A stretch of 64,000 nucleotides of DNA from CAWCUZ01 sp963798795 (GTDB lineage: Bacteria > Acidobacteriota > Vicinamibacteria > Vicinamibacterales > SCN-69-37): NCBI GenBank assembly GCA_963798795.1, contig CAWCUZ010000002.1, positions 62,001 through 126,000 on the forward strand. The letters are read 5' to 3'. Below are positions 33,183 to 41,990 of the stretch, in pieces. The notes below the pieces were generated by a model, which saw only the letters and a list, made by a program, of their open reading frames with translations, was not told the origin of the DNA and made no database searches. Position numbers and translations under genes: made by a program. Each line of letters starts with the position of its first letter. Position 1 is the first letter of the stretch.

Positions 33183-33527
33183 TCAGCTCAGAAAGACGCG
33201 ACCGAGCTTGACCAGTACCGCCAGCCGCCGGGTTTCGGCCTCGGCGGCGGCGCGGCCGGCCTTGGTCACCCGGTAGTAGCGGCGCCGCGCGTCATCGGAG
33301 TCGGCGTCGCGCGGCGGATCGCACGCCTCGACCAGGCCGTCGGCGAGCAGTTTCTTGATCGTGCTGTACAGGGTGCCCGGCAGGATGCGCACCGACCCGC
33401 CGCTGCGTTCGGCCAGGCTCTGCATGATGGCGTAGCCGTGCATCGCCCCGTCGCCGAGGGCGAGCAGGACGTACAGCCCGGGCGTACTGAGGGCGGCATC
33501 GGCGCCGCGGGCGGCCATGATTCCCAT
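33183..33527 (-). CDS. PadR-family transcriptional regulator
   Basis: The 114-residue winged-helix repressor carries the PadR core (LYVLLALGDGAMHGYAIMQ, then LPGTLYSTIKKLLADGLVE and RRYYRVTKAGR). It starts 7 nt upstream of the ADOP permease, which it most likely controls along with itself. The message appears leaderless. A ligand pocket cannot be inferred. Confidence 0.9.
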   Translation of the reverse strand: MGIMAARGADAALSTPGLYVLLALGDGAMHGYAIMQSLAERSGGSVRILPGTLYSTIKKLLADGLVEACDPPRDADSDDARRRYYRVTKAGRAAAEAETRRLAVLVKLGRVFLS

Positions 33528-33534
33528 GGCGGGA

Positions 33535-33540
33535 ACTATA
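33535..33540 (-). promoter_or_regulatory. -10 element TATAGT of padR, leaderless type
   Basis: TATAGT on the minus strand ends 7 nt before the padR ATG at 33527, within an AT-rich patch (33535-33555) unusual for this genome. Autoregulation by PadR at this patch is plausible. Confidence 0.55.
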
Positions 33541-33621
33541 TTTTACTCGAATACAGACGTCAAGAGCGGCGGCCGCGCGGACCGAAGTCAGCCGCGAGGT
33601 CCGCGCAATCTAGATTGATGG

Positions 33622-33633
33622 TATATTTATAGA
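33622..33633 (+). promoter_or_regulatory. AT-rich promoter region of vapBC
   Basis: Overlapping TATATT (33622-33627) and TATAGA (33628-33633) hexamers precede a GGAG site (33636-33639) and the vapB ATG at 33647. The antitoxin probably represses here, as is usual for VapBC. Confidence 0.45.
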
Positions 33634-33646
33634 CTGGAGATGCCCC

Positions 33647-33901
33647 ATGGCCATCAGCCTCAAGGACCCGGAGGCCGACCGTCTCGCGCGCGAAGTCGCC
33701 GCGCGGACCGGCGAAACGCTGACCGCGGCGATCGTCGTCGCCCTGCGCGAGCGGCTGGCGCGGCTGCGCGGCCGGCGCAAGCGCCGTCCGCTTCGCGACG
33801 ACTTGCGAGAGATCGGCCGCCGGTGCGCCGCGCTGCCCACACTCGACAATCGACCGGCGGACGAAATTCTCGACTACGACGAGCGCGGACTGCCACGCTG
33901 A
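33647..33901 (+). CDS. vapB: VapB-family antitoxin
   Basis: The 84-residue protein begins with a ribbon-helix-helix-like segment (ISLKDPEADRLAREVAARTGETLTAAI in overlapping view) and has a disordered C-terminal part ending DYDERGLPR. This is the arrangement of antitoxins that bind DNA by the N-terminus and block VapC by the C-terminus. Its TGA shares one base with the vapC ATG (TGATG). Confidence 0.88.
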   Translation: MAISLKDPEADRLAREVAARTGETLTAAIVVALRERLARLRGRRKRRPLRDDLREIGRRCAALPTLDNRPADEILDYDERGLPR

Positions 33902-34290
33902 TGGTGGTCGAGACGTCGGCGCTGCTCGCGCTGCTGCTCGACGAGCCAGAGGCCGAATCCTTTCGGATCGCGATCGAAGAAGACGAAACACGTCTGATCT
34001 CGGCGGCCACGCTCCTCGAGACGGCGATCGTGATCGAGGCGCGCAAGGGCGAAGCCGGAGGCCGGGAACTGGATCTCCTGGTCCACAGGGCCGGCCTGGT
34101 GGTGGTGCCCGTCGACGCCGATCAGGCGGCGGAGGCCCGGCGAGCCGCTCGCCGCTTCGGCAAAGGACGTCACGCCGCAGGCCTCAACTACGGCGACCTC
34201 TTCGCCTACGCCTTGTCGAAAGTGGCTGATGAGCCGCTGCTCTTCAAGGGCGACGACTTCTCGAAGACCGACGTTCGCCGCGCGACGTAG
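33901..34290 (+). CDS. vapC: VapC-family PIN-domain ribonuclease toxin
   Basis: The 129-residue PIN domain has its acidic cluster at VVETSAL (Glu in place of the more common first Asp), LETAIVIE, NYGDLFAYALSK and KGDDFSKTD. The substrate RNA is unknown; members of the family cut tRNA or rRNA. Translational coupling to vapB keeps the pair in balance. The module sits between padR and era with no integrase or repeat nearby. Confidence 0.9.
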   Translation: MVVETSALLALLLDEPEAESFRIAIEEDETRLISAATLLETAIVIEARKGEAGGRELDLLVHRAGLVVVPVDADQAAEARRAARRFGKGRHAAGLNYGDLFAYALSKVADEPLLFKGDDFSKTDVRRAT

Positions 34291-34323
34291 TGCCATCGCG
34301 AACGGGTGTCCTCGGTGGCCTCA

Positions 34324-35220
34324 TCAGGGGCGGTATCGCGGCATGCCGAGTTCGTCCAGCATCCGCTCGTCCTCGCGCCAGTCGCGCCGGACTTTCACGT
34401 GCAGGTCCAGGTGCACGCGTCCGCCCGTCAGCTCCTCGAGGTCCCGGCGCGCCTCAGTCCCGATCCGCCTGATCATCTCGCCGCGCCGGCCGACGACGAT
34501 CGGCTTCTGCGACTCCTGGTCGACGAGGATGGATGCAAAGATGCGCGTCAACCCCCCGGGCGCTTCCGGTTCCTCGAACCGGTCGATGACGACCGCGGTG
34601 GCGTACGGCAGCTCCTCGCGCGTGTACAGCAGAACCTTCTCGCGAACGATCTCGGCCGCGAGCGTCCGCTCCGTCTGGTCCGTGAGATAGTCCTCCGGGT
34701 ACAGGGGCTCCCGCCCCGGCAGGGCCGCGCCGATCTCGCGCTCGAGGGCGTCCACGCCGTCGCCCGTGGTCGCCGAGATCGGCACGATGGCGCGGAACGC
34801 GTGCGCCTGGGCGTAGCCGGCGATCCGCGGCAGCAGGTCCGGCTTGCTCACGCGATCGACCTTGTTGAGCGCCACAATCGCCGGCACGCCGGCGTCCCGG
34901 ACCAGATCCAGCACGAATCGATCGCCGGTGCCGGGCGGCTCGGTGGCATCGACGACGAGCACCACCACGTCGGCTTCTCGCAGCGCCTCGCGCGCGGTCT
35001 CCACCATGCGGCGGTTCATCCGGTGCGTCGGCTTGTGGATGCCCGGGGTGTCGAGGAACACGAGCTGCGCGTCCGGCCGGTTGCGGACGCCCAGGATTCG
35101 GTGGCGGGTCGTCTGCGGCTTGTCCGAGACGATGGCGAGCTTCTGGCCGACGACGCGGTTGAGCAGGGTGGATTTGCCCGCGTTGGGCCGGCCGACGAGC
35201 GACACGAACCCGGACGTCAC
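34324..35220 (-). CDS. era: GTPase Era, 16S rRNA maturation
   Basis: The 298-residue protein starts at GTG 35220. The N-terminal GTPase domain shows G1 GRPNAGKST (10-18), G3 DTPGIHKP and G4 NKVD. The C-terminal KH domain has the ILVDQESQKPIVVGRRGEMI signature for binding the 16S rRNA 3' end. It is the last gene of phoH-ybeY-CBS transporter-era, with a 4-nt overlap (GTGA) at its start, a gene order widespread in bacteria. Confidence 0.96.
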   Translation of the reverse strand: MTSGFVSLVGRPNAGKSTLLNRVVGQKLAIVSDKPQTTRHRILGVRNRPDAQLVFLDTPGIHKPTHRMNRRMVETAREALREADVVVLVVDATEPPGTGDRFVLDLVRDAGVPAIVALNKVDRVSKPDLLPRIAGYAQAHAFRAIVPISATTGDGVDALEREIGAALPGREPLYPEDYLTDQTERTLAAEIVREKVLLYTREELPYATAVVIDRFEEPEAPGGLTRIFASILVDQESQKPIVVGRRGEMIRRIGTEARRDLEELTGGRVHLDLHVKVRRDWREDERMLDELGMPRYRP

Positions 35221-36445
35221 GCCGTTTCCTGAACCGCGGGCTCGGGCACCCGGCGAACCCGCACCTTGTGGATGCGCCGCCGTTCGGCTTCGAGGATCTG
35301 GACCTCGAGCCCGTCGAAGGTGAACCGCTCGCCGACGGCCGGCACGCGCCCGACGCGCGTCAGGACGTAGCCGCCCACTGTCTCGAAGCCGCCATCTTCG
35401 ATCTGCACGTCGAGCCGCTCGGCCATGTCGCCGATGCCCACCTTGGCGCTGAAGACGAACTGGTCGTCGGCTTCGCGCACGATGGGCTCGGCCTCGATGT
35501 CGTACTCGTCGCGGATCTCGCCGACCAGCTCCTCGACGACGTCCTCGACCGTGACCAGGCCGGCCGTGCCGCCGTACTCGTCCACGACGATGGCGAGCTG
35601 GGTGCGCGCCTGCTGGAACTGCCGCAGCAGGTCGGCGACGCGCTTGGTCTCCGGCACGAACGTCGCCGGCCGCATGAACTCCGAGACCGCCCGCCCGTCG
35701 TCCGGCATCGTCCCGAGCTGGAAGAGGTCCTTGACGACGATCACGCCCACGATGTTGTCGAGGTTCTCGGTGTACACCGGCAGGCGCGAGTACTCCTGCT
35801 CCTGGACGACGCGGCGGAGCTCGGCGACCGTGGCGTCGGCCCGGACCGCGACGATGTCGGGCCGCGGCGTCATGACCTCGCGCACGAGGGTCTCGCCGAA
35901 GTCCACGACCGAGCGCAGCAGCCGGTTCTCGTCGGCATGCGGCTGGTCGTGTCGGCTGCGCGCGCTCGGGGTGGTCCGCCGCTTCGTCCGGCCTGCGGTC
36001 CGCGCGTCGCGCCTCGGCGGAACCCAGAAAGCCGATCACGACCGCCGTGAACGGCGCCAGCACGTTCGCAATCCCCGAGAACGCCGGCAGCGTCAGCTCC
36101 AGCACCCGCTCGGGCGACCGGCGGACCATGAAAGCCGGCAGCAGATGGCCGGCGCCGACGTACAGCGCCGCACCGGAGAGAAACAGCAACAGGCCCGCCG
36201 CCGGTCCCGTGCCGAACGGCTGCGCCAGCAGGGCCATGGCCGCGATGAGCAGCAGCGCCCGCAGGAACCGCGCGGGCACGAAGAATCCTCAGCGGGTCGT
36301 CGAGGTACGGGCCGAGGATGTCGTGCTCGCTCTCGCGCTCGGCCTCGAGACGCTCGGGCAGGCGCATGAGCACGCCGAACGCCGTCTCGACCACGGCGAA
36401 GTAGAGGATGCCGCAGGAGGCGAGAAAAACCAGTAAGGGAATCAT
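35217..36445 (-). CDS. HlyC/CorC (DUF21-CBS) transporter family protein, two frameshifts
   Basis: The protein comprises a DUF21 membrane domain (hydrophobic MIPLLVFLASCGILYF start, then FLRALLLIAAMALLAQPF), a CBS pair (REVMTPRPDIVAV and FVPETKRVADLL, VDEYGGTAGLVTVEDVVEE in blocks) and a C-terminal CorC_HlyC domain (ETVGGYVLTRVGRVPAVGE). It belongs to the CNNM-like Mg2+/Na+ exporter group. Length is about 409 residues. One extra base near 36289 and another indel near 35950-35965 split it. It overlaps ybeY upstream and era downstream. Confidence 0.9.
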
Positions 36446-36945
36446 CGCCTGGTGCGAGAGCGCGCCCGGACGATCAGCCCGGCCGGCAGACCCGCCCGGT
36501 GACGTAACCGCTCCTCGGCCGTGCGCATCTCCCCTCGGTCGGTCTCGTGATCGTAGCCCATCAGGTGCAGGAGGCCGTGCAGGGCCAGGATGCGGAGCTC
36601 CCGGCCCAGCGAATGGCCGTACTGCCGCGCCTGGACGCCCGCCCGTCCCGTCGCAATCGCGATGTCGCCGAGCCGTGTCGGCGCGGTCCCGCGACCGCCG
36701 GTGGCCGGATCGGCGTCGAACGAGAGCACGTCGGTGACCCGATCGACGCCGCGGAACGTCCGGTTGAGCCGCCGCATCGCCCGGTCGCTCACGAGCGCCA
36801 CGGCGACGCGCCCCCGCGCCCGCGCCGGGGCGCTCTGCTCGAGCCACCGCGCCAGACCAGGAGCGCGAACCGGACGGCCGACCGCGTCGGTGACGGTCAC
36901 CTCAATCGAACGGCGCCTCGGCGCCGGGCGCGTGCGCCGGACCAT
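36442..36945 (-). CDS. ybeY: Endoribonuclease YbeY, rRNA maturation
   Basis: The 167-residue metalloenzyme has the zinc motif HGLLHLMGYDHE (HxxxHxxxxxH) and the FRGVDRVTDVLSF strand of the family. It acts in 16S rRNA 3' maturation and ribosome quality control alongside Era. Its start shares one base with the phoH stop. Confidence 0.95.
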   Translation of the reverse strand: MVRRTRPAPRRRSIEVTVTDAVGRPVRAPGLARWLEQSAPARARGRVAVALVSDRAMRRLNRTFRGVDRVTDVLSFDADPATGGRGTAPTRLGDIAIATGRAGVQARQYGHSLGRELRILALHGLLHLMGYDHETDRGEMRTAEERLRHRAGLPAGLIVRARSRTRR

Positions 36946-37913
36946 CAGGGCTTGGGTCCGCTGGAATACGCCTCGTACGCCTTGACGATCTGCTGGACGA
37001 GCGCGTGACGGACCACGTCGCGGTCGTCGAACACGACTGTGCTGACGCCGTCGATGCCAGCCACGACCTTGAGCGCTTCGACGAGCCCCGACACCCGGCC
37101 AGTCGGCAGGTCGATCTGCGTGATGTCGCCGGTGACGACGGCTTTGGATCCGAACCCGAGGCGCGTCAGGAACATCTTCATCTGCTCGCTCGTGGTGTTC
37201 TGCGCCTCGTCGAGGATCACGAAGGCGTCGTTGAGCGTCCGGCCGCGCATGAACGCGAGCGGGGCGACTTCCATGACGCCGCGATCGAGCAGCCGGTCGG
37301 CCCGGTCGACGTCCAGCATGTCGTAGAGCGCGTCGTAGAGCGGCCGCAGGTACGGGTTGACCTTCTCCTGCAGATCGCCGGGCAGGAAGCCCAGCTTCTC
37401 ACCGGCTTCCACGGCGGGCCGCGCCAGAATGATACGCGTCACGCGCTTGGAGACCAGATAGGTCACCGCCTGCGCCATGGCGAGATATGTCTTGCCGGTC
37501 CCCGCCGGCCCCACGCCGAACACCACGTCGTCGCGGTCAATGGCTTCGAGGTAGCGGCGCTGGTTGACGCTCTTCGGCGAGACCTGCCGCCGGCCCGCCG
37601 TCCGAGGCGCCGGCTTGAGGAAATAATCTGTCAGCACGACGTCCGGATCCTGGGTGATCAGTTGCGCGGCCGTCTTCACGTCGCCGCGGGCGAACCGGTA
37701 GCCGGAGCGCAGCAACCCGGCAAGCTGTTCGAGGACGTGCTCGGCCCGGGCCACCTGGTCGGCGCGTCCCTCCACGACGATCTCGCTGCCGCTGGTCTTG
37801 AGGTGGACGTCGAGGGCGGATTCGAGGTGCCGCAGGTTCTCGTCGAACGACCCGTACAGCGTCTCGAGGCCCTCGTCAGGCATCGACACGCGCCGCATCG
37901 CTGAAGCAGGCAT
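36945..37913 (-). CDS. phoH: PhoH-family ATPase
   Basis: The 322-residue protein has an N-terminal KH-like region, Walker A GPAGTGKTYLA and the helicase-like Walker B FVILDEAQNTT followed by VVTGDITQIDLP. It is thought to act in RNA metabolism with YbeY. It heads the phoH-ybeY-CBS-era cluster. A TACTCT box stands 12 nt before the ATG. Confidence 0.94.
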   Translation of the reverse strand: MPASAMRRVSMPDEGLETLYGSFDENLRHLESALDVHLKTSGSEIVVEGRADQVARAEHVLEQLAGLLRSGYRFARGDVKTAAQLITQDPDVVLTDYFLKPAPRTAGRRQVSPKSVNQRRYLEAIDRDDVVFGVGPAGTGKTYLAMAQAVTYLVSKRVTRIILARPAVEAGEKLGFLPGDLQEKVNPYLRPLYDALYDMLDVDRADRLLDRGVMEVAPLAFMRGRTLNDAFVILDEAQNTTSEQMKMFLTRLGFGSKAVVTGDITQIDLPTGRVSGLVEALKVVAGIDGVSTVVFDDRDVVRHALVQQIVKAYEAYSSGPKP

Positions 37914-37955
37914 TCGCTGAATTCGAGAGTACCACGGCCCGGTCGGCGACGGGCC

Positions 37956-38876
37956 TCAGGCGGCGGGGCCGGTGGCCCAGAGCCGGGCTGCCCCGCGCAC
38001 GCCGCTGGCGTCGCCGTGCCGCGCCGGCCGAAGCGCCGTCGTGACGGTGTCAGAGAACACCCACGGAAGCCAGAGCCGTGGCACGTGGTCGTAAATTCGA
38101 GGCAAACAGGACAGGCCCCCGCCCACCACGATCACGTCCGGGTCGACGATGTTGATGATCGACGCCAACGCCCTGGCCAGCCGGTGATCCCAGGCCGCGA
38201 GCGTCTCTTCCGCGAGGGCCTCCCCCGCCGTCGCGCGTTCGACGATGCGCTCGCCGGTGAGCGGCAGCCCGCCGCGCCGGACGTAGTCGGCTGCCAGACC
38301 GGTCCCCGAGACGAACGTCTCGGCGCATCCTGTGCGCCCGCAGTAGCACGGCGGTCCCGGCCACTCGTCGGCCCGCGGCCACGGCAGCGGGTTGTGACCC
38401 CATTCGCCGGCGATGGCGTTCGCCCCCGTCAGAATGCGGCCGTGCGCCACCAGCCCGCCGCCAGCCCCGGTGCCGAGAATCACGGCAAAGACCACCTCGG
38501 CGCCCGCGGCCGCGCCGTCCGCCGCTTCTGAAGCGGCGAGGCAATTCGCGTCATTGGCCAGCCGCACGGGTCGCCGCAGCCGGCGCTCCAAATCCTGCTG
38601 CAACGGCCGGCCGTTCAGCCAGGTCGAGTTGGCGTTCTTGACGAGTCCCGTGGCGCGCGACAGCGCACCGGGAATGCCGAGGCCGACCGTGCACGGGCCG
38701 CCGAGCGCAGCCTCGGCGCCGCCGACCATCGTCACGATGGCCGCGAGCGTCGCGTCGTAGTCGCCGCGCGGCGTCGGCTGCCGCTGCTCCCAGAGCGTGC
38801 CGCCGGCCTCGTCGAGCACGACGGCGGCCATCTTGGTGCCGCCGAGGTCGAGGCCGAAATGGAAGGCAGAAGGCAC
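37956..38876 (-). CDS. ROK-family sugar kinase (glucokinase/fructokinase-like)
   Basis: The 306-residue kinase has the ATP-binding LDLGGTK near residue 9, the ROK motif with GEWGHNPLPW and the zinc-binding CYCGRTGCAE cluster. The sugar substrate (glucose, fructose, N-acetylmannosamine) is not certain. The GTG at 38876 gives the family N-terminus. That start codon and the first five residues (PSAFH) are encoded by a heptamer array that also fills the gap to aspS, which is unusual. Confidence 0.9.
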   Translation of the reverse strand: MPSAFHFGLDLGGTKMAAVVLDEAGGTLWEQRQPTPRGDYDATLAAIVTMVGGAEAALGGPCTVGLGIPGALSRATGLVKNANSTWLNGRPLQQDLERRLRRPVRLANDANCLAASEAADGAAAGAEVVFAVILGTGAGGGLVAHGRILTGANAIAGEWGHNPLPWPRADEWPGPPCYCGRTGCAETFVSGTGLAADYVRRGGLPLTGERIVERATAGEALAEETLAAWDHRLARALASIINIVDPDVIVVGGGLSCLPRIYDHVPRLWLPWVFSDTVTTALRPARHGDASGVRGAARLWATGPAA

Positions 38877-38928
38877 AAGGCAGAAGGCAGAAGGCAAAAG
38901 GCAGAAGGAAGAAGCGAAAAGGAGAAGC
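38862..38928. repeat. Heptamer array, TTCTGCC type (minus strand)
   Basis: Nine to ten tandem 7-mers read TTCTGCC on the minus strand, with variants TTTTGCC, TTGTGCC, TTCTTCC and TTTTCGC. The array fills the whole aspS-ROK junction and runs into the first codons of the ROK gene. Confidence 0.9.
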
Positions 38929-38930
38929 GG

Positions 38931-40682
38931 CTACTTGTCCGTTCGGATGTGGAGCTCGCGCAACTGCCGCGCGTCGACCGGCGACGGTGCGCCCGCCATC
39001 AGGTCGACGGCTTGCGCCGTCTTCGGAAAGGCGATGACCTCGCGGATGGACGACTCGCCGCACATCAAGGCGACGATGCGGTCCAGGCCGAAGGCGATCC
39101 CGCCGTGCGGCGGCGTGCCGTACTCGAGCGCGTCGAGGAAGAAGCCGAACCGCGCCCGGGCCTCCTCGTCTCGAATGCCGAGCAGCCGGAAGATCTGCCG
39201 TTGTACATCCGGACGATGGATTCGGATGCTGCCGCCGGCAATCTCCGAGCCGTTCAGCGCCAGGTCGTAGGCGCGGGCGCGGGCGCGGCCCGGGTCCGAC
39301 TCGAGCAGCGGCACGTCCTCCGGCCGCGGCGAAGTGAACGGGTGGTGCATCGCGTCCCAGCGGCGCTCGTCGGCGTTCCACTCGAAGAGCGGAAAGTCGG
39401 TGACCCAGGCGAAGCGGAAGTCCGTGGGCGACAGGCGCTGCTCCCGCCGGGCCACGTGCAGCCGGAGGAGGCCGAGCGCGCGCGCCACCGTGGCTGCATC
39501 GCCCGCCGCAAGGACCAGCAAGTCGCCGGTCGCGCCGCCAGCCAGTTCGAACGCGGCGCGCAGCGCCGGTTCCCCTGCCGCCTTGAGCGCCGAACTCTGG
39601 AAACCGGCGTCGCCCAGGCGGACCCAGACCAGGCCGCTCGCGCCCTGCTGGCGCACCTGCTCGGTCAGGTCGTCGAGGTCCTTGCGCGAGTAGCGCGCGC
39701 CGGCTGGGACGACGAAGCCGCGGACCGCGCCCCGTTGCGCGACCGCGTCGCGAAACACGCTGAACGCCGAGTCGGCGAACACGGCGCTGACGTCCGCGAT
39801 CGGCATGCCCGGCCGCAGGTCGGGCTTGTCCGATCCGTAGGTCGCCACCGCCTCGTCGTATCGAATCCGCGGGAACGGCGCGTCGACCGGGATGCCCGCC
39901 GCTGCGAACATCGCCTGGACCGCGCCCTCGACGATGCCGAAGACGAGGTCCTCGGTGGCGAACGACATCTCCACGTCGATCTGGGTGAATTCGGGCTGCC
40001 GATCCGCGCGCAGGTCCTCGTCGCGGAAACAGCGGACGATCTGGACGTAGCGGTCCAGGCCCGCCACCATCAGGATCTGCTTGAAGAGCTGCGGCGACTG
40101 CGGCAGGGCGAAGAACTCCCCGGGGTGCACGCGGCTCGGCACGAGATAGTCGCGCGCGCCCTCCGGAGTGGATCGCGTGAGGATCGGCGTCTCGATCTCG
40201 AGGAACCCCTGGGCGTCGAAGTACTGCCGGGCGGCGAGGGCCACGCGATGGCGCGTGGCCAGGTTCGCTTGCAGGGCCGACCGGCGCAGGTCGAGGTACC
40301 GGTATCGGAGACGCGTCTCCTCGCTGACCGGGGTCTCGTCGGCAATCGGAAACGGCGGTGTCTTCGCCTCGTTGAGGATCTCGATCGAGGCGGCCGCCAC
40401 CTCGATCCCGCCCGTCGCAATCCGGGCGTTGACGGCATCCGGCGCACGCGGCTCGACACGGCCCGTCACCGCGACGACGAATTCGGGACGGAGGGCATCG
40501 GCCGTCTCCGCCTGCGGATGGCCGGCGTGCACGACGACCTGCGTCAGGCCGTGGCGATCGCGCAGATCGAAGAACAGCACGCCGCCCAGATTGCGGACGC
40601 GGTGGACCCAGCCGAGCAGCACGACCTGCCGGCCGACATGGTCGCGGCGGAGTTCGCCGCAGGTGTGGGTTCTGTACGTCAC
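38931..40682 (-). CDS. aspS: Aspartyl-tRNA synthetase
   Basis: The class IIb synthetase has 583 residues. An N-terminal OB anticodon-binding domain (VLLGWVHRVRNLGGVLFFDL) is followed by motif 2 (RCFRDEDLRADRQPEFTQ), the bacterial insertion domain and motif 3 (GIAFGLDRIVALMCG). Whether it is discriminating or Asp/Asn-dual cannot be judged here. The GTG start at 40682 has no ribosome-binding site; a heptamer array lies 4 nt upstream. Confidence 0.96.
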   Translation of the reverse strand: MTYRTHTCGELRRDHVGRQVVLLGWVHRVRNLGGVLFFDLRDRHGLTQVVVHAGHPQAETADALRPEFVVAVTGRVEPRAPDAVNARIATGGIEVAAASIEILNEAKTPPFPIADETPVSEETRLRYRYLDLRRSALQANLATRHRVALAARQYFDAQGFLEIETPILTRSTPEGARDYLVPSRVHPGEFFALPQSPQLFKQILMVAGLDRYVQIVRCFRDEDLRADRQPEFTQIDVEMSFATEDLVFGIVEGAVQAMFAAAGIPVDAPFPRIRYDEAVATYGSDKPDLRPGMPIADVSAVFADSAFSVFRDAVAQRGAVRGFVVPAGARYSRKDLDDLTEQVRQQGASGLVWVRLGDAGFQSSALKAAGEPALRAAFELAGGATGDLLVLAAGDAATVARALGLLRLHVARREQRLSPTDFRFAWVTDFPLFEWNADERRWDAMHHPFTSPRPEDVPLLESDPGRARARAYDLALNGSEIAGGSIRIHRPDVQRQIFRLLGIRDEEARARFGFFLDALEYGTPPHGGIAFGLDRIVALMCGESSIREVIAFPKTAQAVDLMAGAPSPVDARQLRELHIRTDK

Positions 40683-40686
40683 ATCA

Positions 40687-40708
40687 GGCTCTCGGCTCTC
40701 GGCTTTGG
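40687..40708. repeat. Short heptamer array, GGCTCTC type, 5' of aspS
   Basis: Three tandem 7-mers (GGCTCTC, GGCTCTC, GGCTTTG) occupy the 30-nt gap between hisS and aspS and end 4 nt before the aspS start. Confidence 0.75.
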
Positions 40709-40712
40709 TTAT

Positions 40713-41990
40713 TCAGGCCTGCAGCCGTCGCTGAACCTCCGCGACGGCGCCTGTCCGCGTCACGGCCTGCTGGTCGCCGGTGCGCATGTCGCGCAGCGTG
40801 ACCTCGCCGCGGGCCAGTTCGTCGCCGCCGACGAGGAGCGTCAGCCGCGCGGCCAGGCGATCGGCCCGCTTCATCTGGGCGCGCACGCCGCGGGCGTCGA
40901 ATTCCATCTGCGCCGGAACGCCGGCGCGCCGCAGATCGCGGAGCAGTCGCAGGGCCTCGCCGCGCCCGTCCTCGCCGATCGCGACGACGAACGCGCGGGG
41001 CGCCGGCGGTGGAAGACTCTCGTCGGGCAGCGCAAGGACGAGCCGCTCCAGGCCGGCGGCAAAGCCGATGCCCGGCCGGTCGGGACCGCCGAGGTTCTTC
41101 ACGAGGCCATCGTACCGCCCGCCGCCAAGCAAGGCGTTCTGGGCCCCGAGCGCCTCGCCGGCGTCACCCTCGCGCGCCGATGCGAGCACCTCGAACGTCG
41201 TCCGCATGTAGTAGTCCAGGCCCCGGACGAGCCGGTGCGACAGGCGCGCCGGGAGGCCCGCCGCGTCGAGGTGTCCACGGACGGCGGCAAGATGCGCCGT
41301 GCACGCCTCGCAGAGGTAGTCGACCGCGTGCGGCAGCCGATCGATGACGGCCTGGTCCGCCTCGACCTTGCAGTCGTAGATGCGCAGCGGATTCGTGTTC
41401 GCCCGGCGCTGGCAGTCCTCGCAGAGTCTCGGCAGATCCTCGCCGAGCGCCGCCAGCAGCGCGTCGTGAAAGCGCGGCCGGCAGACGCCGCACCCGACGG
41501 AGTTGATCACGAGTTCGGCGTTCGCAATCTGCAGCGCGTCGACGAGCGCCCAGGCCAGCTCCATCACTTCCGCGTCGATCGCCGGGTCGCCGACCCCGAA
41601 GACCTCCACATCCAGCTGGTGGAACTGCCGGTAGCGTCCCTTCTGCGGCCGCTCGTAGCGGAACATCGGCCCCAGACAGAACAGCTTGGCCGCGGGCAGC
41701 GCCTGTTCGAGATGGTGCTCGACGAACGCCCGCACCATCGACGGCGTCGCTTCGGGCCGCAGCGTGACGCGCTCACCGCCCTTGTCCGTGAAGGCGTACA
41801 TCTCCTTCTGGACGATGTCGGTGGACTCGCCGGTTCCCTTGGCGAACAGGTCTTCGCGCTCGATGATCGGCGTCCGCACCTCCACATAGCCGTAGCGGTC
41901 GCAGAGCGCGCGCGCGATCTGCTCGACGTGCAGCCACTTCTCGACCTCGCCGGGCAGAATGTCGTGCGTCCCACGGAGGGCGGGGATCAT
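40713..41990 (-). CDS. hisS: Histidyl-tRNA synthetase
   Basis: The class IIa synthetase has 425 residues. Motif 2 is GPMFRYERPQKGRYRQF, the histidine signatures are VRGLDYYMRTTFE and GGRYDGL, and a C-terminal anticodon domain follows. The sequence also shows a CGVC...CEDC pair of CxxC motifs in the middle, probably structural zinc. The ATG at 41990 overlaps the stop of the upstream secreted-protein gene (ATGA). Confidence 0.96.
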   Translation of the reverse strand: MIPALRGTHDILPGEVEKWLHVEQIARALCDRYGYVEVRTPIIEREDLFAKGTGESTDIVQKEMYAFTDKGGERVTLRPEATPSMVRAFVEHHLEQALPAAKLFCLGPMFRYERPQKGRYRQFHQLDVEVFGVGDPAIDAEVMELAWALVDALQIANAELVINSVGCGVCRPRFHDALLAALGEDLPRLCEDCQRRANTNPLRIYDCKVEADQAVIDRLPHAVDYLCEACTAHLAAVRGHLDAAGLPARLSHRLVRGLDYYMRTTFEVLASAREGDAGEALGAQNALLGGGRYDGLVKNLGGPDRPGIGFAAGLERLVLALPDESLPPPAPRAFVVAIGEDGRGEALRLLRDLRRAGVPAQMEFDARGVRAQMKRADRLAARLTLLVGGDELARGEVTLRDMRTGDQQAVTRTGAVAEVQRRLQA

